Assembly (NCBI GenBank): GCA_028285035.1
Contig: JANQQF010000108.1
Location: forward strand, 1 to 64,000
From: Phycisphaerae bacterium
GTDB lineage: Bacteria; Chloroflexota; Anaerolineae; 4572-78; J111
Direction of reading: 5' to 3'
Length of the DNA: 64,000 bases
Numbering within the stretch: position 1 is the first letter of the stretch; each line of letters opens with the position of its first letter. Both the position numbers and the translations under genes were made by a program. Below the pieces are notes generated by a model that worked only from the letters and a program-made list of their open reading frames with translations, had not been told where the DNA came from and did not search any database. Shown piece by piece: positions 60,185-64,000 of the stretch.

Positions 60185-62863
60185 TTAAAAATCAAAAAAT
60201 TCTATTCCAAAATCACCCTCATCTGCCAGAATCTTTACTACCAACGCCTTCTCATCCTCCAACGTTGCTACTTGCCCATCCAGCTTGGCGTCACGCAGCA
60301 CGCGGAGAATGTCGCTGTAAATGGGACCGGGGGGGAGATTGAGTTCGGTTTTGAGGTAGCGACCATCGAGGAGAGGTGTTATGTTCTGCAAGGCAGTTTG
60401 GAAGCGAAGAAGCTGGGGCGCGACAGGGCTGTGCCTTAAACAGAGCCACGCTACCAAGCGTGCATCAGCCGAGGTGTTTTCTAACAAACGATACAACGCG
60501 CTGGCCTGTGTTGCGGCCAGTAACTCGGCCTCTTGAGAACAAATGACTTGAATATGTCCTAAAATTGCCTGCTGATGGGTGGTCAGGCTCAATCTTTCAC
60601 CCAAAGTGATGACATCCTCAGGTTTCAAATGAAAGGTGAGGAGACCAAAATAGTGAATGAAGTCTGGTGTAACATCGGGCCAGATGCTTTTATCAAAATT
60701 TTGATGAAGCTGGTTGATCTGGTCAATCAGGTCAGCATTGATTTCTAGATCAGAATGAATAGTGGCTAAAATGCCTAGCGCAGCAAGTTTCTCAAGCGTT
60801 TTTTCAGGGTGGGCTTCCCGAAAAATAAGATCAAGTTCGTGAGTAATCCGTTGCCCACTTAAACGTTGGATGAGGTCTAGCGCATTTCCGAGAAGCTCTG
60901 CGGTACGCTCTTCAAGCGCGAAATCAAGGCGGCTCATCAACCGTGCTGCCCGAAGAATTCGAGTTGGGTCTTCAACAAAGCTGAGGCTATGCAGCACCCG
61001 AATTAGGCCTACCTGCAAATCATTTTGCCCCCCATAAAAATCAATCAACTCGCCAAAACGATCTGGCCCGAGATGTAAGGCTAAGGTGTTTATCGTGAAA
61101 TCTCGTCGATGTAAATCAGGCCGGATCAAACTCTGCTCGACTTCAGGTAGGGCACTGGGATGGCTGTAGAATTCGGTGCGAGCTGTGACAAAATCGAGCG
61201 AGGTTAGCCCCGGCTCATCGGGTGCGGCTTCGGGGGTGAAAGGGAGCGGTGTATCCAGCATCCACTTGGCTGTACCGAAGCGTTGATGACTATAGACCCG
61301 CCCCCCCAATCGAGCACACAGTTGATTGGCTAAGGTGATGGCATTTCCTTCAATGACCAAATCGAGATCAAAGCGTGGACTGGTTTTGGCCTGAGCTGCC
61401 TCATCACCCTCAAGCAGGCGGGTTAGCAATAAGTCACGAACAAACCCTCCCACAATGTAAAGGGTATTGCCATTTTCGGCAGCCACTTCACCCGCAGTTT
61501 GAATAAGATTGAAGAGGTCAGGTGATAATTTCTGTTGCAGTTCGGGGAGCAGTGTAGGGTGCTGAGCTTCAATCTGGGTATTACGTTCCCACAGATTAAT
61601 GATGTCCGTGCGGGTGACGATGCCGATGATCTGGCGGTTGGTTTGATCGACCACGGGTACTTGACCGATCCGTTGCGTGACCATCAACTTTTGCACTGTG
61701 TCGAGGTCGTCGCTGATGTGGACAAAAAATTCGCCCTTGGTCATAAATTGGCTGATGGCGGCCCCACCCAAGCGATGACGCAGTGCTTTGTCGATTTCTC
61801 GGCGAGAAAGAATGCCCTCCACTTTTCTGGTGTCGGGATGGAGGACTGGAAAGCCTTCGTGCCCGTAACGATCCATCATCGCAGCGGCTTGACGCACGGT
61901 GTCGGTCGAATTGAGGGTGTGGACCCCAGTTGACATAATTTGGCCGACGGTGGTGGCAGGTTTGATTTCGAGAGTGAGCAAATCAAGTAGCTTGCGCGTG
62001 ACTTCTGCCATCGAATGATCTTTAACCAAGCCCGCTGCGGCACGGGGATGGCCGCCACCCTCAAAAAATTCGCAGATATGACCTACATCGACCGCATTGG
62101 TGGTGGAACGGGCCACTAACTGAATGTGGCGACGCATCTCGACCAGAATGAACAAGGCATCAGGCCGATACAAATCACGTAGTCGATGGGCGATGCTGCT
62201 GATTTCCTCGATGTACTGTTCTGGTTTGGCCGTCCCAATGATGATTTTACGTCCATGAATGGTGTGGGTCGCCAAGTTTGACATCAATTCTTCATACAAT
62301 GCCTTCTGCTGATCACTGAGGGCATAATTGAGATATTCGCGTAGCAAGTCGAGATCGGCCCGTCCCTTGTCAAGAATCCAGGCTGCGGCCCGTAAATCGC
62401 GGGGGGTGGTGTTGGCGTAAGTTAGGGAGCCAGTATCTTCATAAATGCCGAGTAACAACAGAGTGGCTTCGATTTGAGGCAATGGTGGGGGGACTGAATA
62501 GAATGCCTCAATTAGCTGGGTGACATTTGCGCCAGTATCTGCCAGCGTTATATTGGCGTCAGGGGGCAAGGTAGCGTGTAATTCGTGGTGATCGATAATG
62601 TTGATTTTTGCATCATCTGTCATCCGTTTCAGGGAAGCGATGTACTGACTATCGACAACTGTTACCTCCGTAATTGGCTCTGGAGGCAACTCTTTGAGAT
62701 GCACGAATGGGAATTGATTTTCGTAGAGAATGATAAAATCACGCACATTGCGATTGAGCGTGGTTGGGAGCAAGGGAATAGCCGATGGGGTCAGTCGCCA
62801 CGCTGCTAGAAGCGAGGCAACGGCATCAAAATCGGCGTTGGCGTGGGTGATAATAACATGCAT
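60185..62863 (-). CDS. tRNA nucleotidyltransferase/poly(A) polymerase fused to DHH-DHHA1 and CBS domains
   Basis: This is an 892-residue protein. A DHH phosphoesterase domain (HANADFDAVASLLAAW at the N terminus, IIDHHELHATLP, and a DHHA1 GGGHPRAAAG motif at about 270-280) is followed by two CBS domains (about 310-430). Then comes a class II nucleotidyltransferase head (YIVGGFVRDLLL, FDLDLVIEG with the catalytic Asp pair, DFTINTLALHL) and a helical body. It adds or repairs tRNA 3' CCA or A ends, and the DHH part may remove phosphates. ATG 62863 is used because the DHH motif starts there. This architecture is known in several phyla. Confidence 0.92.
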   Translation of the reverse strand: MHVIITHANADFDAVASLLAAWRLTPSAIPLLPTTLNRNVRDFIILYENQFPFVHLKELPPEPITEVTVVDSQYIASLKRMTDDAKINIIDHHELHATLPPDANITLADTGANVTQLIEAFYSVPPPLPQIEATLLLLGIYEDTGSLTYANTTPRDLRAAAWILDKGRADLDLLREYLNYALSDQQKALYEELMSNLATHTIHGRKIIIGTAKPEQYIEEISSIAHRLRDLYRPDALFILVEMRRHIQLVARSTTNAVDVGHICEFFEGGGHPRAAAGLVKDHSMAEVTRKLLDLLTLEIKPATTVGQIMSTGVHTLNSTDTVRQAAAMMDRYGHEGFPVLHPDTRKVEGILSRREIDKALRHRLGGAAISQFMTKGEFFVHISDDLDTVQKLMVTQRIGQVPVVDQTNRQIIGIVTRTDIINLWERNTQIEAQHPTLLPELQQKLSPDLFNLIQTAGEVAAENGNTLYIVGGFVRDLLLTRLLEGDEAAQAKTSPRFDLDLVIEGNAITLANQLCARLGGRVYSHQRFGTAKWMLDTPLPFTPEAAPDEPGLTSLDFVTARTEFYSHPSALPEVEQSLIRPDLHRRDFTINTLALHLGPDRFGELIDFYGGQNDLQVGLIRVLHSLSFVEDPTRILRAARLMSRLDFALEERTAELLGNALDLIQRLSGQRITHELDLIFREAHPEKTLEKLAALGILATIHSDLEINADLIDQINQLHQNFDKSIWPDVTPDFIHYFGLLTFHLKPEDVITLGERLSLTTHQQAILGHIQVICSQEAELLAATQASALYRLLENTSADARLVAWLCLRHSPVAPQLLRFQTALQNITPLLDGRYLKTELNLPPGPIYSDILRVLRDAKLDGQVATLEDEKALVVKILADEGDFGIEFFDF

Positions 62864-62929
62864 GGGATCAGTATACCATGCTCGATATATTGCCCAAAAC
62901 AAGGTTTTAAACAAGATACAGTTTTGCCG

Positions 62930-62960
62930 AAAATAGGGTTTTGCCCAAAACCCTTATTTT
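62930..62960. repeat. Hairpin upstream of the GNAT gene
   Basis: AAAATAGGGTTTTG (62930-62943) faces CAAAACCCTTATTTT (62946-62960), complementary except for one bulged base, 18 bases before the ATG in a divergent promoter region. It is operator-like. Confidence 0.5.
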
Positions 62961-62978
62961 ACAGTATGCTTGGACACT

Positions 62979-63611
62979 ATGGCCAAAATAACCTGTACGC
63001 TACGAACAGCTATACAATCTGATGCTAAGCGCCTGGCAGAGTTGTGGTCGGTTACCTTTGCTGATAAATTTGGTCCTATTTTGGGGGATCAAGCTGAGTC
63101 TGTATTGTATGATTGGTTTAAGCTGAGTGATCGTCATTTACAAACCACAGTTTTAGCTGAGTTGGACGGAGTTGTCGCTGGGTTTATGGTGTTGGAAACA
63201 CCAAATTCACCTGATCCTGATGATGGTCGATGGTTGTGGCGCGCTTTACAACTTCACAACGGAATCATTGGTGCTCTGCGCGGCCTGATTTTATTGGCCT
63301 TGATTGATAATGATCACAAACCTCGTAGCGATGAGGTTTATATTGAGATGTTAGGCGTCGACCCAGCCTGGCAGAGTAAGGGTGTGGCTCGAACCCTGCT
63401 CCAACACGCTATTGACGTAGCCACGCTTGAAGATGTTGCAAGTTTAACCCTGCATGTTGTGGATGATAACATCCCCGCCATCAATTTGTATAAAAAAATC
63501 GGCTTCACTGTTAAATCTAAACAGCGAAGCCGGGTGTTACAATGGGTGACAGGACATCGGGGATACTATGAGATGAGTAAGGTTATTGCAGCCTCGTTGG
63601 AAAATGGGTAG
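62979..63611 (+). CDS. GNAT-family N-acetyltransferase
   Basis: This 210-residue protein has the GNAT fold: an N-terminal TLRTAIQSDAKRLAELWS strand-helix, the acetyl-CoA-binding motif LGVDPAWQSKGVARTLLQHA and the C-terminal VDDNIPAINLYKKIGF motif. The substrate is unknown. ATG 62979 is preferred over an in-frame TTG at 62970. The gene converges with thioredoxin, with three bases between the stop codons. Confidence 0.88.
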   Translation: MAKITCTLRTAIQSDAKRLAELWSVTFADKFGPILGDQAESVLYDWFKLSDRHLQTTVLAELDGVVAGFMVLETPNSPDPDDGRWLWRALQLHNGIIGALRGLILLALIDNDHKPRSDEVYIEMLGVDPAWQSKGVARTLLQHAIDVATLEDVASLTLHVVDDNIPAINLYKKIGFTVKSKQRSRVLQWVTGHRGYYEMSKVIAASLENG

Positions 63612-63614
63612 TAC

Positions 63615-63941
63615 TCAGTCAAGATATGGGGTGATTGCTTTGACAATCTTCTCTTCAGAGATTGCCCCAACAATTCGTTCAACCGGTTGACCAAACTTAA
63701 ACAAAATCAGAGTAGGAATGCTTAAGACTTGATAGGATGAGGTCACTGTCGGATTGGTATCAATATCCAATTTAACGACTTTGAGACGTCCTTCATATTT
63801 GTCCGCAATTTTTTGGATATGCGGGGCGATAGCGTGACAGGGACCACACCATTCTGCCCAAAAATCGGCTAAAACTGGAATATCACATTTGAGCACTTGG
63901 GCATCAAAACTAGTGTCTGCTACATTTACAGGAACAGCCAT
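63615..63941 (-). CDS. trxA: Thioredoxin
   Basis: This 108-residue protein has the active site WAEWCGPC (C32, C35), the structural cis-proline in SIPTLILF and the Asp in the buried VLADFW segment. The length and sequence are those of a standard cytoplasmic thioredoxin, without a signal peptide. GAGGAGAATT precedes the ATG. It reduces protein disulfides with electrons from a thioredoxin reductase encoded elsewhere. Confidence 0.95.
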   Translation of the reverse strand: MAVPVNVADTSFDAQVLKCDIPVLADFWAEWCGPCHAIAPHIQKIADKYEGRLKVVKLDIDTNPTVTSSYQVLSIPTLILFKFGQPVERIVGAISEEKIVKAITPYLD

Positions 63942-64000
63942 AATTCTCCTCAGAATGAATTGATTTCTTTCAAATATACCTCTAGCTGGGTGCGGAGTCA

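Noticed and set aside
1..64000. tRNA, rRNA, CRISPR arrays, IS elements and prophage
   Set aside because: I looked for CCA-ended cloverleaf-like segments, regularly spaced repeats, transposase motifs and integrases and saw none; tRNAscan-SE, minced and ISfinder runs would be decisive.

Overview
The window reads as a chromosomal segment of a Chloroflexota bacterium (Anaerolineae/Ardenticatenia-like). This is inferred from gene content, not from a marker gene: extracytoplasmic proteins carry long Thr/Pro-rich linkers, substrate-binding proteins carry Met/Glu/Asp-rich linkers, and there is a DHH-CBS-tRNA nucleotidyltransferase fusion, a membrane pyrophosphatase and several WD40-like (PD40) beta-propellers. 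I see no rRNA, tRNA, CRISPR array, IS transposase or prophage.

Layout. (1) 1-10156: a branched-chain/amide-type (Liv) ABC operon whose binding protein is a tandem fusion cut by the window edge. It is interleaved with a MetE-like methyltransferase, a sulfide:quinone-reductase-like flavoprotein and a short reductive-dehalogenase-like Fe-S protein. (2) 10408-18669: a lone hypothetical gene, a LuxR-type regulator, and a second Liv/Urt-type ABC operon with a fused permease-ATPase, ending in an amidase; this is probably an amide or urea-like scavenging unit. (3) 18831-20913: an AT-richer pair, an ABC/AAA ATPase plus a TOPRIM-like protein, which is a candidate defence module. (4) 21021-25281: an acyl-CoA cluster (hotdog thioesterase, enoyl-CoA hydratase, double-[4Fe-4S] protein, AMP-forming ligase with an N-terminal helix-turn-helix). 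(5) 25331-30315: a decayed secreted metalloprotease/NHL gene, a Bcr/CflA drug exporter, and a subtilase whose prodomain-like module sits at the C terminus. (6) 30573-39146: a MacB-like export operon with a PD40 protein, divergent from a NarL-type two-component system. (7) 39151-45312: a minus-strand block of cell-envelope genes, an Lrp regulator and the proton pyrophosphatase. (8) 45803-52989: a gliding/Gld-like ABC exporter with auxiliary proteins, then a sensor-kinase-like/TolB-propeller fusion lacking the phospho-acceptor histidine. (9) 53054-57470: small minus-strand genes (arginase family, GrpB/UPF0157, two zinc-ribbon proteins sharing one motif). (10) 57906-63941: a flotillin-like coiled-coil protein, the tRNA nucleotidyltransferase fusion, a GNAT acetyltransferase and thioredoxin.

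The best candidates for undescribed biology are the kinase-like/TolB fusion at 49930-52989, the paired zinc-ribbon proteins at 55826-57470 (one with a fourfold membrane repeat), the ATPase/TOPRIM pair, the subtilase with a C-terminal prodomain, the RHH-LysM-amidase fusion, and the Liv operon that encloses methyltransferase and Fe-S/flavin genes. All family assignments come from reading motifs; no database search was possible.
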